DNA of 64,000 nt from Nissolia schottii (GCA_003254905.1 QANU01001671.1:1192362-1256361); one strand, 5' to 3'; positions 12,473 through 25,590 are shown, counted from the stretch's first letter. Notes: generated by a model from the sequence alone, not told the origin. Numbers and translations: made by a program.

Positions 12473-14834
12473 TGTAACATCCTGAATTTTTCCCTTATAA
12501 AGATTTTGCTTAAATTCTAATTTTGCTTAATTAAAAGTACATTAAGGACGATTATTCGGTCTGAAAAAATTATTTACAAGACTTATCTCTTTCAAACACC
12601 AGTCGAAATAATTGTTTCATGGTCTTGTGAGATGCCGCAAGGTCCGTGCCAATTTTTGGCCAAATCGAAAATCCTGTTAGGTCCCAAAGGTATCCGTAAT
12701 ATATACTCTCACAGAGAAATATTTACGAATACTTTAACCTGACATACCACTATGATCAGGAAAATTAGTAGATCATGGCTATGTGCTCGGAATATTTTTA
12801 GGATATCCGTACACGAGCAAATGCGATCAAACATGATCAAAAAATTTCAAAACCACACTTTAGACAACTAACCCACGATGGTCAATGGTCCAAGGAAAAG
12901 AAAATCAAATGCTTCTGAAGCATTTAAGCCAACCAAGACTAAATGCATTCGGTGATTCAATGCCACCTTATTCCTTTTAATTTTTCCTTTTTTTCTTTCT
13001 TTGTTTAGGGCCAAAATTTTGGCTACAAATAGCCAACCTTCCGAGACTTCATTGTCTCCAAATCCATCTCCTAAATTTCTTCAGTTTTCATAAGTTCCAG
13101 TTCCGGTTGTGCACACTGTGGTTATGCTGCCGGACTCAGAAAAATAGGAGGAGCACATCAACATAAAGAGAATATTTTTCTCTTCACTTCTACCGATTCA
13201 GAAAACGCTTAGGAAGTGGGTAACGCTAAACCCACTATCTATGTGGATATTTATGTTGCTTTATGTGCTTATATCTGAGATACTGATTTAGTAGATTTTA
13301 TGTGAAAAATATGTTTACTATGAGGCATAGATGATTTTAGGCCTTTTTGAGCTTAAAAAAAATATAACTATATTTGTGGGTAATCCTAGATCTACTGTCT
13401 ATGTGGCTTATTATAATGTTTTAAGTGTATTTATGTGAATAGATAAAATATGTGATATTTATTTTAGAATGAGTAGAAATTATTTTGTCTATTTTTGGAA
13501 GTAAAAAGCTGATTATATATGCTTTGCATATGTGTTGGATAATTGATACGGTTATGAAAGTGTTGAAAAAGGATGTGTAATAATCGCACAACATTTTATC
13601 ATATAACGAGTAATTGGAGTTCCGAAAACGTAAATGTTAACAGTACTATTCTACCTTATAGGCTATGTACTTGCTATTCTTTATTAAAAATAATACATAC
13701 ACTACAACGTAGCTGTATTCTTATTTCTCTTTGATGTAAGTAAGTTAAGTAACATAGCTTATTTTGCATAAGTTTTTAACTATGATTACAATACTGTTTA
13801 ACATCTATTCTGCTAAAACTTTAAATGAAGGTGAGAACAACTAAATGTTTGTATTGATTATTATATATATATAAATCAACATTTTATATCAGTCAAGATA
13901 TGTAACACTATTATCTATATTTATTAACAATAACCCTACTGTCTAGCTATACTTAATAATACTTAAATACTAAATTTATAATAAATTATAAGAATCAGAA
14001 TATTCATCTCGTCTATTGTTTTAAATATTTATGATTGTTTGTACACTTTTAGTACATGAGAACAATTTAAAACTACTAATATTAAGAATATAATTTTAGT
14101 TAGTTTAACCGTACATAATTAAAACACTATATAATTAAGTTGCTCAGGTAATATGTAAATAACGTGGCCACCATGTAATGCTACCACCCACTTAGTATAA
14201 TTATATATACTATATTGTGTGAATTTCAAATTGGTGAACTTTGATTTTATATAATGACATAGATTTAATTATACATTATTATTAAGTGCATATAAAATTA
14301 AATATTTTATATTGCGCAACTGTTTTTGTTTAACATATGCAGAAAGATATGCTTTTTAATGATTCTTAGGCACGTTTTAATATAACTTACCTTATACATA
14401 CAATTGGTTTATAATATTACAATCATGTGTGAGGTAACGAACATATTTTAGATTCAATGATTGTAATTATTGGTTGTGATTATAATAACTATGTAATTAT
14501 ATGTTGGACTTATAATAGCATGCATCATGAGGATTCGGTCGTCATCAGGACTTTAGGACGACCGTAGAGAACTAGATGTCATCACCTAATGTTATAAAAA
14601 GAGCATAATTGGACCTTAGGGAACCATGATATCTGAAGAAGGATTCCGGACAAAAGGGTCTGGTGTGCCTTAACGGTCAGTATGTAGTTATATGATAGGA
14701 ATCCCTTCTCTTGGCACGTCTACGGACAAGCCCCTCACCAGTCCAGCCAGATGGATTGGTCAATGATATAAAATGAAAGAAAGACAGAAAGAAAGAAAAA
14801 GAAGAAAATGATGAGGGTGACGTCACACCTAACT

Positions 14835-14869
<35 letters not shown>

Positions 14870-15952
14870 AATGAGTCCACGCTCGGATTGGCTCTAGAGG
14901 AGCACCCCTCGCCATCCCACTAGGTGGATGGTTATCTCTATTGACGGGCGATAATGACCCTAGTTGCATTGGTGGATCGCAACCACCCAGGTTAGAGCGC
15001 TGCCTGGTCGTCGTCAATATGGGAGTTAGAAGTAGGTTGTAACCGAAAGGCCACGGTTACAAGGGTGGAAGGACTCAAGATAAAAAAGACTAAAGGTAAT
15101 AAGAAAGACGCTACCCTGGCTCATCAGTTAGCCGGAAGCGTAAGAGAACCCCAGATTCCCCCATGCATAAGTTATGTGATGAATGAGTGTATGTATATGA
15201 AAGTATGTATATGCTATGAGTACCGTCAAGAGAACGCTCGAGACGGCTATGTATGTACGCAAGAAAAGCTAATAAGCACGAGAACTTAGATAAGAAAGAT
15301 TCGATCCCCAGTCACCTAGTAAAGTAGATAAAGTCGTTCAGGACTTTATGCCAGATAATAATCAGTAGGATGTTAGTATGCATGTTCACTTAGAAACACC
15401 TAAGCGGCCTGGTTCATAAGTGAGTAAAGAAGTACCCCCACACCAAGGTTAACCACTGAGGACGACTGTTCTCACCCCCACTCGCTTATGCTTCCAGGAG
15501 CAGGCGAAGATTATGAGAGCCACGAGGAGCCCTACGAGGAGCCGCATGAGGAGCAGTGATGGCATGAGGACGGTTTAGCAGAAGACCATGCTTTTTGATA
15601 TGTATTTTGATATGTGCTTTAATGTATTTGTCTTGTCTATGTAACCTATTATGATACTTTGTTGGTTGTAATTTGTGATGGACCATATACTTGTTTATGT
15701 AATTACTTATGCCAGTAATGACTATCACTCTTAAGCTTAAGCTCTACCGTTTGTATTATATGCTTTGATTCACACACGGCTCATACTTTGCAAATAAAGT
15801 AACAAGCAGAAAAGTTTTAAAATGGTCCCTATTTTCCTTAACCTGGTATTTTTGAAAACTAATAAAGGACTATGAGTAATCCCACCAAACGAGCAACAAC
15901 CTAGTGAGCATTGTGTACTACTCGAGAGTATGTAGTTAGCTAGGGTGTTACA
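12473..15952 (+). mobile_element. Solo LTR, 3.48 kb, TSD ACCAC
   Basis: Starts TGTAACATCCTGAATTTTTC at 12473 and ends TAGGGTGTTACA at 15952, with ACCAC on both sides (12468-12472 and 15953-15957). Contains an (ATG)n microsatellite at about 14835-14869 and the conserved module at about 15225-15510 found in the sister LTRs. The target was AT-rich DNA containing TTCGAACTTCATTACC, which looks like the tail of a SINE or tRNA-like repeat, though I cannot establish that. No coding capacity. Confidence 0.9.
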
Positions 15953-16099
15953 ACCACCAATGTAATTAATTTTTGAAGTACCAAAAAAAATTGATGAGAA
16001 CCTTGTCTTATTTTATTAGATCATCTCACTCTAACGCACATCAGGTCATGTACAAAAATTGATACTATCAAAATGGAGAAGAAATCAACAAATTAATGC

Positions 16100-17125
16100 C
16101 AATAGATTTGATCAGTTTTGGCTATCAAACAAATTCTAATGGTGTTTTACAAAACATGTAAGCCAGTTTTGCATGAGTGGAGACATATGGTGGTTGAATT
16201 GTCCCATTAATATTCTCATCTCGCACAAAATGACAATCAACTTCAATGTGTTTTGTTCTTTCATGAAAAATTGGGCTTTTAGCAATATGAATAGTCACTT
16301 GGCTATCGCAATAAACAAATGATGCGCATTCAGACAAGATAACACACCTTTCAACCATTTTAGTTCACAAGTGCATGTTGCCAATGAATGGTATTTAGCC
16401 TTTGCAGATGAGTGAGAGACAATATGTTGTTTCTTGGTCTTCCAAAAAATTGGTGATTTTCTGAAGAAAACAAACCACCTTGTCAGCAACCATCGTGTCA
16501 GAGGGCAACTTGTCTGATCAGTGTCACACCAACCATACAATTTTTAGTCACTGTCTTGATGCAAGAGTATGCCTAGCCCAAGACTTCCTTACAAATATCG
16601 AACAACCCTTAATGCAATCTCCCAATGCTCTTGTCTTTGCGTTTGCATGAATTGTAAAAGAATATCGCACATATGATAGTTTTGGTCTGATGAAGCATAG
16701 CTAGATAAGTCGTCCCACTAACCTTTTATACTGCTTGCATTATCAAAGGGTGGACCATCAACTAAGTCCAAGTAATGATTTCTTCTAACAGTGTGCTTGC
16801 TGGTTTAGCTCCAAGAAGATTGTCTCGGCAATCATATCAAGTGTGCAAGTAATCTTTGAGTTAAGTAATTGCTTCCTGATTGTTTTCGTAAAGAATGAGA
16901 TCATCCACATAGATCAAAACAACAAGATGTTATCCTGGTTCTTGTAGCACAATTTAAGAGTAATCATCCAATGATTGCATGAATGACAACTTGGCAAATC
17001 AACATTTGGGAGCCTGCTCGAGCCCATAAGGAGACTTCCTATGTTTGTATAACATTCCAGGTTGTTGAACAGTAAAACCAGGTGGTGGTTTCAATAACGT
17101 TTCCTCTTCAATATCCACTTGCAAA
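16100..17125 (-). pseudogene. Ty1/copia reverse transcriptase-RNase H remnant
   Basis: Read on the minus strand from 17125 downwards, pieces of copia Pol follow in order. First comes a degraded PPGF-type segment, then SPYGLEQAPK (the family's SLYGLKQAPR), then a YVDD active-site motif within VLIYVDDLILYENN (about 16900). RNase H signatures follow: CPLTRW, SPIFWKTKKQ and CELKWLKG (16295-16540), then the [16 protein letters not shown] and LAYMF tail (16125-16358). Several frameshifts and stops separate the pieces, so it is dead. LTRs, gag and integrase of this copy are not recognised; the 5' part is replaced by unrelated sequence at 17127. Confidence 0.85.
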
Positions 17126-17126
17126 A

Positions 17127-18600
17127 ATGCGTTATTCTATATCTCGCGCGAGACGCCTTCCAAGACTCCAATCTTTGCTCTTTGTTTACTATGTCTCGCG
17201 TGAGATGAATGATGCTCCTTAGGTCTCGCACTAGATGCTTCTCTAACTCACCTTTTGGCTCATTTTCTTGAATTTTGAGCCTTAAAACACTTAAACACAC
17301 ATCAAACATACCAGAGATAAAAAGCCAATTAAATCCCACCTATCATGCATCAAACTCTCTAAGTCCTAACCTATCCTAACTAAAAACTACAAAAAAGTAA
17401 ACAAATATAACTCTTGTTAGAGAGTTATCAAGTACCCCATCAAATCTGTACTGGAGTGGTCCGCTTCGGATCCTGGAGCTCCGCGGATGATGGCTGGACG
17501 GGGCGGGTACCTACAAGGACTCCGATGCTTAAGTTAGCAGAGGCTCGAGATGTTGGTCAAAAGTAGTGGTTTAGAGTTCAAGAGTTTACTTGATGGGTTG
17601 GCCTGGTTTATATACCTGAATGGCATTCACGATTTCCACAACCCCGTGGATATTCTTCCTGTTTTACCTCCGGGGATTGCGAAGTGATGCCCGGTGGGAA
17701 GAGTCCATTACGGGGATATCTTTCGTATTTTTCCTCTGGGGATTGTGGAGTGATGGCAGCTGATTGATTTGGAGTCGGTTCCGGTCGCGCTGGCTCTTTC
17801 GGTTCATTCCGCGGGTTTGGGCCATCATCATCCACTTAGGCTGCACTCGTGGGCTGACCGTGGATATTCCGCGAAATGGGCCTAGGAGGCCCAGTCTGTA
17901 ACAGGAGCCCCCCAACTTGGGGCGCGGAGTGTAACTTCGCAGTCCGAGTTAATTTATTCCCGCGGAGGTGGTGAGTACTGCTCGGGGGCATGACGATTGG
18001 GTTTGAGCTTTTGGGGGATCGTGCGATTGGACAAGGGTGACGTCTGGGGTTTTTAGTTCGCTCGATTTCTACCACGTGTGTTGCTTTTGGGCATTTTGTC
18101 TTCCCAAGAAATGGGTTTCAGAGGCGTAATGATGGCTTTTTAGCGGGAAACGTTTCCCTTTCTTCCCCAATCCTTACCTATATAAACCTTGAGGGGGTTC
18201 TACTCTTTCGTTTTCAAATCCTTTCTCTCTGTGTTTATTTTCTTGAGCTTTCTTTGCTGGTATTCTTCGCCGGTGCTGCTTTGACGAGTTCTGCCTCTTG
18301 CTCTTCCTTGTTCTCGTCGTCGATTTTATTCTTGGTAAGCTCTTTTCCTTTTTCTTTTGTGTTTAGTTCCCACTGTTCTGAGTGAATGTTTCTTTTTGCG
18401 GTGCCTCTTGAATTTCTTCTTCTATATTTAGCATTTTTGGTTCCCTTTTTTTGTGTTGCAATAATGGATGTTCCTTATATTCTCTGTGCTCTATAGAATG
18501 TGTTTTCTTGGTTTTGGGGGTAGACGTTGGTGACCTGTTGTGGTGGGGAATATGTTGATAGGGTCCTTTTTTTTTTTTTTTTTTTTTTTTCAGTAGTTTG
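17127..18600. mobile_element. GC-rich LTR-like remnant with spliced-leader-like end
   Basis: Between 17440 and 18100 the base composition jumps to GC-rich. The text includes GGATCCTGGAGCTCCGCGG and a GCCCCCCAACTTGGGGCGCG block, with relatives at 38865-39330, so this is a dispersed repeat. A TATA-like TATATAAACC lies at about 18178, followed by a pyrimidine-rich leader and a good 5' splice-site-like TTGGTAAGC at about 18330. At 17140-17240 the word TCTCGCGYGAGA recurs. It is probably the promoter half of an LTR or other element whose gag-like frame may be the next entry. Confidence 0.45.
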
Positions 18601-18603
18601 GTA

Positions 18604-18846
18604 ATGGGGAAGTTGAAGAAAAGCTTCCAAGAGTTTAGGCGACCGCGCCCCCTTCAGGGAAGGCACGAGCGGTTATTGTACGGGTGGATCGAACAGGAGG
18701 TTTTTACCATCCCTTCAATCATCCGCGGAGCACATATCGAGCATATGAGTAGAGCTTTGGTGCTGACAGAGGAGGGTGTAGAGGATCACAAACATAGGTT
18801 AGAGGAGGCTTCCGCAGATGAGCGGGTGTGCATGGTGCGGCACTAG
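18604..18846 (+). CDS. Short hypothetical ORF, probably transposon-derived
   Basis: An 80-codon frame from the ATG at 18604 to the stop at 18846, directly after a poly-T run of about 24 bases that looks like a degraded intron end. The product is charged (KKSFQEF near the start, EEGVEDHKHRLEEAS near the end) and contains LYGWIEQEV. I do not recognise a family. Its position after a TATA, leader and splice-donor-like sequence at 18178-18335 suggests the first coding segment of a transposable element, truncated by a stop. There is no ribosomal or promoter evidence of its own. Equally it could be a chance frame. Confidence 0.25.
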   Translation: MGKLKKSFQEFRRPRPLQGRHERLLYGWIEQEVFTIPSIIRGAHIEHMSRALVLTEEGVEDHKHRLEEASADERVCMVRH

Positions 18847-18849
18847 GAC

Positions 18850-19437
18850 ACTCCTCACTTTCTATGGATGTATGAAGATTTCTTTTCTCGGTTGGGATAA
18901 AACAATAAAAAAAAATATTATAAGCCCTCAATTTTCTTTCTTATTAAACTCATGAATAAGGGTAAAGGTAAAACCTTCTAACCCCTCTTATTTCCTCACC
19001 TTTCCCCTTCCTTAAACCCCCTTGATGTCTTCTCTTCCCTATGCCTCTAAACTCATGAATATAGTCTAAAGAGGAGTAATTTGTTAAAATACTTGATGTC
19101 AACATCATTACTATTTGAATAAATTGATAAACATTAAGAACTTTTTTCAAGACTTTTGATGTCAAAATTCGAAGTATTAAAAATAATTTGCTGTTAAGAT
19201 TTTCTTTAGAACAAAAGTGATGTTAACTTCCAGATCATAGAACTTAAAAGAGTATTTACTCTAAAATTACATTAATAAAAAAATAAAAAAATCAAATAAA
19301 CAATTCTTCTTTTTATGACAAAGAAAATTTCATTCATATAAAAATATAACGACACTTATAAATTGAAAAAAAAAATAAGATCTTATGTAAATAAGAAGAA
19401 AAAATACTTCACATTCTAAACTAACTTGATCTATAAT
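18850..19437. other. AT-rich intergenic stretch
   Basis: I see no gene, no clear repeat boundary and no RNA gene here. Confidence 0.5.
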
Positions 19438-20402
19438 TAGGGGTGGAAACAAACTAAACCAGGCCAAACTTTGGAGTTAATAGGCTAGACATGTGTTGCA
19501 GCTCATTGGACTAAGCTTCACCCTGTGGCCTATTGTAAGCTTCTTCTTTTTTTTTTTAACCTGAGTTCAACCTTCTTAAAAGTTTAATCTGACCTAAAGC
19601 TAATGAAGCATGTTATTTAAGATGTTTTAAATTGATTAATCCAAAAGGTTCAACCAAAACAAGCAACCTCTTCCCCATATTCTTTCAAAATCAGAAAGTT
19701 TACAATGAAAATGTATCTAAGAATAAAATTGAACCACAATTTTATATGAACAAATAAGAATGTATCATTGGTTCTAGCTAAAAACATTTCAAAAATAATA
19801 TAACAAAAAAAAAAAAAACAAGACATTTATACCCAAAAAAAGAAAAATTAACTATCTTTACAAAAACCTGAGGCCTGATAATCTACAAATTGACCATAAC
19901 AAAAAATACATTGCTAGCTATGATTGCATTTGATGCGCACCAAAAGAGCAACCTGGATAAAACATACTATTAGATGCCAAAGCCTGGCGAGAAGAGTCGA
20001 ATCAGCTTGTGGCGGCGGCTGAAAAAGATTGAGGGTGAGGTAATGAAAGATACTGAGATATTTTAAAATGAAAAGTAAAAAAAAGCATTTAGTATAATAG
20101 TTTAATTTTGATGCACTGATAAAAGATTTTTACATAGTCAGTCAATCAATTCATTCCATTTGAATGATTTTTTAAAAAATGGGGTGTGATAGTTACTATG
20201 TTTACTGATTTATCATATATGATTAGATAATAGTATAACAGTGTAAAACTCTTTTACATCATTAATACATTTCAATTAAATCCTTAATATAAAAACTGAG
20301 CATAAAGTGAACAAAGCATACAATGTTTGTGTTTCGGGCCCGCCTAACCAACTTAAAGGGTCATTAGCCTATGACAAGTTGATTGACATGTTCGTACCCC
20401 TA
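19438..20402. mobile_element. hAT-like non-autonomous element (TAGGGGTGG end)
   Basis: The left end reads TAGGGGTGGAAACAAAC. The right end GTACCCCTA at 20402 approximates the inverted terminus. The same termini bound the better-preserved element at 59911-60433, which has an 8-bp TSD. No TSD is visible here. Poly-T and AT-rich filler, no transposase. The right end is included in the duplication that follows. Confidence 0.5.
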
Positions 20403-22470
20403 TATGTAGCTCTGCTCGTTGATGGGAGACTACCACCATAAAAAAATCAACACATTAAATTTTAAATTTTGTTTGTAACAGTGAACTTTCAAATATTTGA
20501 ACTAAGATTTAAACCAAGACAATATAAACAATTATAAATAAATTCTTATATCGATATTTCGAATGGATTTTTTTCCAAAAAAATATCATTCTTTTATTTT
20601 CAATATATTACTTATATAAAAGAATATAATATAGTTATTGAATTTATTATCATAATTTTTTTTGGTAATGAATATATTTTCATATTAATACAATTATTTA
20701 AATTTTATAATTAGTGATTTAAAAATATATAGTATACAATAGATAGTATACTTTTTCTAAAATAAGTAAATAAATAAATAAATATTAAAGTTAATTTTTT
20801 TTAGTGTTATGAAACAAAGTTAGTATCTCTAAAAAAGAGTCTAGAAAATGGAAATGGATTACACGTTTTACAAGGAAGATTGATATCGAAAGCCACAAAT
20901 GGCTCTTTTTCTTTTAAAATGCAAATAAAATTACTAAATAAAGTATAATTTTTTTTATATTTTATAAAAAAATTATAAGCAAAGTGATATTATTTTCATT
21001 TTGATATATTCATTATATTTTTTCAATCGAAATTGACATTATATTTCAATAAATATACAAACTTATTATTTTCAATATAAAAGTTAGTTTAATTGGTATG
21101 CACTATGTGTAAAATTTTTATAGTAATATTCAGTTAAATCATTCTATAAGATGATAAGCATAACTAATAAGTAATGGATAAGAGAATCAAAAATTTTATT
21201 TATGTAATGAGATTTAATTAGACAATAGCATAAAAAACTCTTCACACTATCAATGCATAACAATTAGAATTTAAAAATTAAAGAGTATTATTTATATTTA
21301 TTTAATGCAAATAAAAACTAAAGCTAAATATTTCTTAAAAATTCATGTGAAAAAAAGTATTGAGTCATGTTAATTTATTGTTTTACAAGAGTAATATTTC
21401 AAATTAGTCTATCCATAAGTTAAAGTCGACCCAATCAATTACCTAAAATTATTTTTATCAAATTGAACTCTACTAAATTAAAAAATAGAACATGTTATTC
21501 ATTTGCTTAAAATGTCAATGGATACGTAAACATAAACGGAGTAATATGTCATTAAATAATGTAGGGTATGAGAGAGATTGATCTTGGGTAAAGTGACATA
21601 GTTTAATGATGGATTAATGTGTTCTCCTTTTAAATTTGACCAATATTAATAGTTTATTCGAAAAGTTTTAGGGGGGCCAATATAGGAAAATATTCCCCAA
21701 ATAAAATATTAAAATTACCTCACTCCTCAAATGAATCAATTCAAAAGTTGTTCCCAAAATAAACAATTTTTCCTATAAAGGGAGTCGATTCAAATCGACT
21801 CCCATTTTACTTTTTTTAAAAAAAAAATCAGGAGTCGATTCAAATCGTCTATTTGAATCGACTCATTTAGGAGTCCTATATAAAGTAGTTGGTTTAAACC
21901 GACTTGTTCACAATTTTAACTCTTTCTCTCTCTAAAAAATCACTTTCTCTCTTTAAAAATCTTGTGTAGTTGATATTTTGGTTTGTAGTGCAATGAAAGG
22001 TGCAAATTTGCTACGTCTGAACGAGGTCGATCACATCCAACCTTGAGCAAACTTTCAAGTACGTAGATATATTTACCACAACGTTTTTTTTGTTTCTATT
22101 TATGCTAATATTGTAGACAAATGTTTGGTTAGTGTAAGTCAAAAAAGTAGCATAGATTTATAGATAAATATATAAATTATTTGTTAGATTGATAAAATGT
22201 TGTTATTGAACCTGAATGTTAGTTAGATTTGTTGAATTTGAACTTGATAAATAGTTAGATCTATGAGTGTTAGCATTATGTTAGTTAAATAAATAGACAA
22301 ATATTGTTATTGAAATTGAATGTTAGTTCAAACGAGTATTTTATTAAACTTGAATGTTGGTTAGATCTATAGAGTTATTATAGATTGATAAAGTATGTGT
22401 AAATATTTTTGGTAAATTGCTAAGATAGAGTATTTTATTGAGTTTCAATGTTAGATTTATATGTGTACTA
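20330..22470 (+). repeat. Direct duplication, copy A
   Basis: Colinear with 22485-25590. It carries the end of the hAT-like element, AT-rich flank, the left terminal inverted repeat of the Mutator-like element (from about 21671), GGAGTCGATT word clusters (21780-21875), a TATA box (CCTATATAAAG, about 21877) and a first-exon copy of the PMD gene (21993-22058). That exon ends in a clean GTACGT donor but has an internal TGA. Copy A stops before the PMD main exon, so it is a promoter plus first exon only. Boundaries are approximate. Confidence 0.8.
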
Positions 22471-22484
22471 GGTTGCCCTAACGA

Positions 22485-25400
22485 ACTTAAAAGGCCTCAT
22501 AGCAAGCCTAGGCCTTTCAAATAAGCTCGAGCCTTGTATTTTTATTTTTTAAATATGTCAGGCCAGACTTAACATGAGTCATATCACAGGCCCGTGACAA
22601 GTTGTCTCACCTATTCACACTCTTATCTGTAGCTCTGCTCATTGATCGAAAACTATCGATATCTAAGCATCTTTCATATCAGAGACCAACACATAAAACA
22701 CTATAGTTTAAAAAAGATATTACATATCTTTTAGCCATAGATCTTATTATATTTGTCATTTGTAACGCTCTACAAAAGAAATAATCACATAAAGAACCAA
22801 CACAACTAAATTTTATTTGTAACAGTGAACTTTCAAATATTTGAATTAAGATTCAAACCAAGACAATGTAAACAATTATAAAAAAAAATTCTTATAATGA
22901 TATTTCGCATAGTTTTTTTCCAAAAAAAAATATTATTCTTTAATTTTTTATATATTACTTATATAAAAGAATTTAATATAGTTATTGAATTTATTATCAT
23001 AAGTTTTTAAGTAATGAATATATTTTCATATTAATACGATTATTTAAGTTTTATGATTAGTGTTTTAAAAATTTTAGAGTATGCTTTTCTGTAAAATAAA
23101 TAATTAAATAAATAAATAAATATTAAAGCTAATTATTTTAGTGAGAAACAAAGTTAGTATCTCTAGAAAAGAGTTTGGAAAAATAGAAATGGACTACACG
23201 TTTTACAAGGAAGAATGATATCGAAAGCCACAAATGGTTCTTTTTCTTTTAAAATGCAAATAAAATTACTAAATAAAGTATAATTTTTTTTATATTTTAT
23301 AAAAAAATTATAAGCAAAGTGATATTATTTTCATTTTGATATATTCATTATATTTTTTCAATCGAAATTGACATTATATTTCAATAAATATACAAACTTA
23401 TTATTTTCAATATAAAAGTTAGTTTAATTGGTATGCACTATGTGTAAAATTTTTATAGTAATATTCAGTTAAATCATTCTATAAGATGATAAGCATAACT
23501 AATAAGTAATGGATAAGAGAATCAAAAATTTTATTTATGTAATGAGATTTAATTAGACAATAGCATAAAAAACTCTTCACACTATCAATGCATAACAATT
23601 AGAATTTAAAAATTAAAGAGTATTATTTATATTTATTTACTGAGAATAAAAACTAAAGCTAAATATTTCTTAAAAATTCATATAAAAAAAAGTCATGTTA
23701 CTTTCTTGTTTTACAAGAGTAATATTTCAAATTAGTCTATCCATAATGTAAACTCGACCCAATTAATTACCTAAAATTATTTTTATCAAATTGAACTCTA
23801 CTAAATTTAAAAATAGAACATATTATTCATTGTGTTAAAATGTCAATGGATACGTAAATATAAACGGAGTAATATGTCATTATTAAATAATGCAGGGTAT
23901 GAGAGGGATTGGTCTTGTGTGAAGTGACACAATTTAATGATAGATTAATGTGTCCTCCTTTTAAATTTGACAAATATTAATAGTTTAGTCGAAAAGTTTT
24001 ACTGGGGCAATTTAAGGAAAAATTCTCCAAATAAAACATTAAAATTACCTCACTTCTCAAATGAACCAAATTGAAAATTGTTCTCAAAATAAACCATTTT
24101 GAGTCCTATTTTACTTTTTTTTAACCAGGAGTTGATTCAAATCCACTCTTGTAATAATTTTTTTAATTTTTTTAAAATAGGAGTCGATTCAAATTGACTC
24201 TTAAATGAGTCTATTTGAATCGACTCCTTTAGGAGTCCTATATAAAGGATTCGGTTTGAACTGACTCATTTACAATTTTAACTCTTTCTCTCTCTAAAAA
24301 AATCACTCTCTCTCTAAAAATCTTATGCGGCTGATATTTTGGTTTGTAGTGCAATGGAATGTGCAAATTTGCTACGTTTGGACGAGATCAGCCACATCCA
24401 ACCTCGAGTGAACTTTTAAGTACGTAGATATCTTTACCACAACATTTTTGTGTTTCTTTTTATGCTAGTATTGTAGACAAATGTTAGGTTAGTGTAGGTC
24501 AAAAATGGTAGCGTAGATTTAGAGATAAATATATAGGGTGCGTTTAGAACCAAATGAGATGGGAAATGATTTGATATGAAATGATTTGAATTGAATTGAT
24601 TTGAATTGTAATTCAATTACCATGTTTGGAACCAACTATATAAGATGAGAATGGGTTCGATTTAGAAATCAAATACCATGTTTGAAATTCATTAAAATAG
24701 GAATTGATTTCATTTTGTTTGATTAATTTACATTTTTACCCTTATTAAAATAGGAATTGAAATTTTTTTAAAATAATTTTTTGAAAAAATATATTTTTCA
24801 AAAAAATTATATTTTTCAAATTTTTTTCTTTTTTGAAAAAAATTATATTTTGGAAAAAAGATTAAAATTTTTTTTTTGCTTTTTTGGAATTTTTTAAAAA
24901 ATATTTTCTAGAAAAAATCATTTTTGGAAAAAATTTTGAACAAATATTTTTTGGGAAATTTAAAAAAAAATATTTTGGAAAAAATATTTTTTGAAAAAAA
25001 ATTCTTTTAGATAAAATTAGGAGTAAAATAATCTTTTATAATAATAAGTTTGATATGCCGAAGATATAGAGTTTGAAAATTTCGTTAATTGAATAAGGAC
25101 AAAATAGTTTTTTATATTGAAATAAATTCAATTCCAAGCAAATCTTTACAAAAGTGATAGGATTTCTAATATAAGCAACATGAATTCCCATGGATTTAGG
25201 AAATCAAATCAATTCCCTTTTCTTAAGATACCAACCATGAGATTTGCAACTTAAATCATTTCCCATCTTGTTTGATTCCAAACGGACCCATAAATTATTT
25301 GTTAGGTTGATAAAATGTTGTTATTGAACCTGAATGTTAGTTAGTTTTTTTGAACTTGAACTTGCTAAATAGTTAGATCCATAAATGTTAGCATTATGTT

Positions 25401-25590
25401 AGTTTGATAAATAAACAAATATTGTTATTGAACTTGAATGTTAATTCAAATGAGTATTTTATTGAATTTGAATGTTGGTTAGATCTATAGAGTTATTGTA
25501 AATTGATAATATATATGTAATTTTTTTTGGTAGATTGCTAAGATAGAGTATTTTATTGAGCTTCGATGTTAAATCTATAAAGTTTTTAAG
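22485..25590 (+). repeat. Direct duplication, copy B (with MITE insertion)
   Basis: Same order as copy A: AT-rich flank, terminal inverted repeat (24004), GAGTCGATTC words (24117-24225), TATA box (CCTATATAAAG, about 24238), PMD first exon (24354-24419), then intron sequence. It is interrupted by a 754-bp element at 24536-25289 that copy A lacks. About 400 bases (20904-21304 in A, about 23238-23638 in B) appear identical, while flanks differ by roughly 5-15% by eye. Confidence 0.8.
24536..25289. mobile_element. 754-bp Tourist/PIF-Harbinger-like element, TSD ATA
   Basis: The left end GGGTGCGTTTAGAACCAAA and the right end (reverse complement GGGTCCGTTTGGAATCAAA) form terminal inverted repeats of about 37 bp. 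The element is flanked by ATA (24533-24535 and 25290-25292). The duplicated copy A preserves the empty site (AGATAAATATATAAATTATT, about 22160), which contains a single ATA at this point and so proves the boundaries. The interior is AT-rich with strings of TTTTGGAAAAAAT palindromes; no ORF. Confidence 0.9.
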
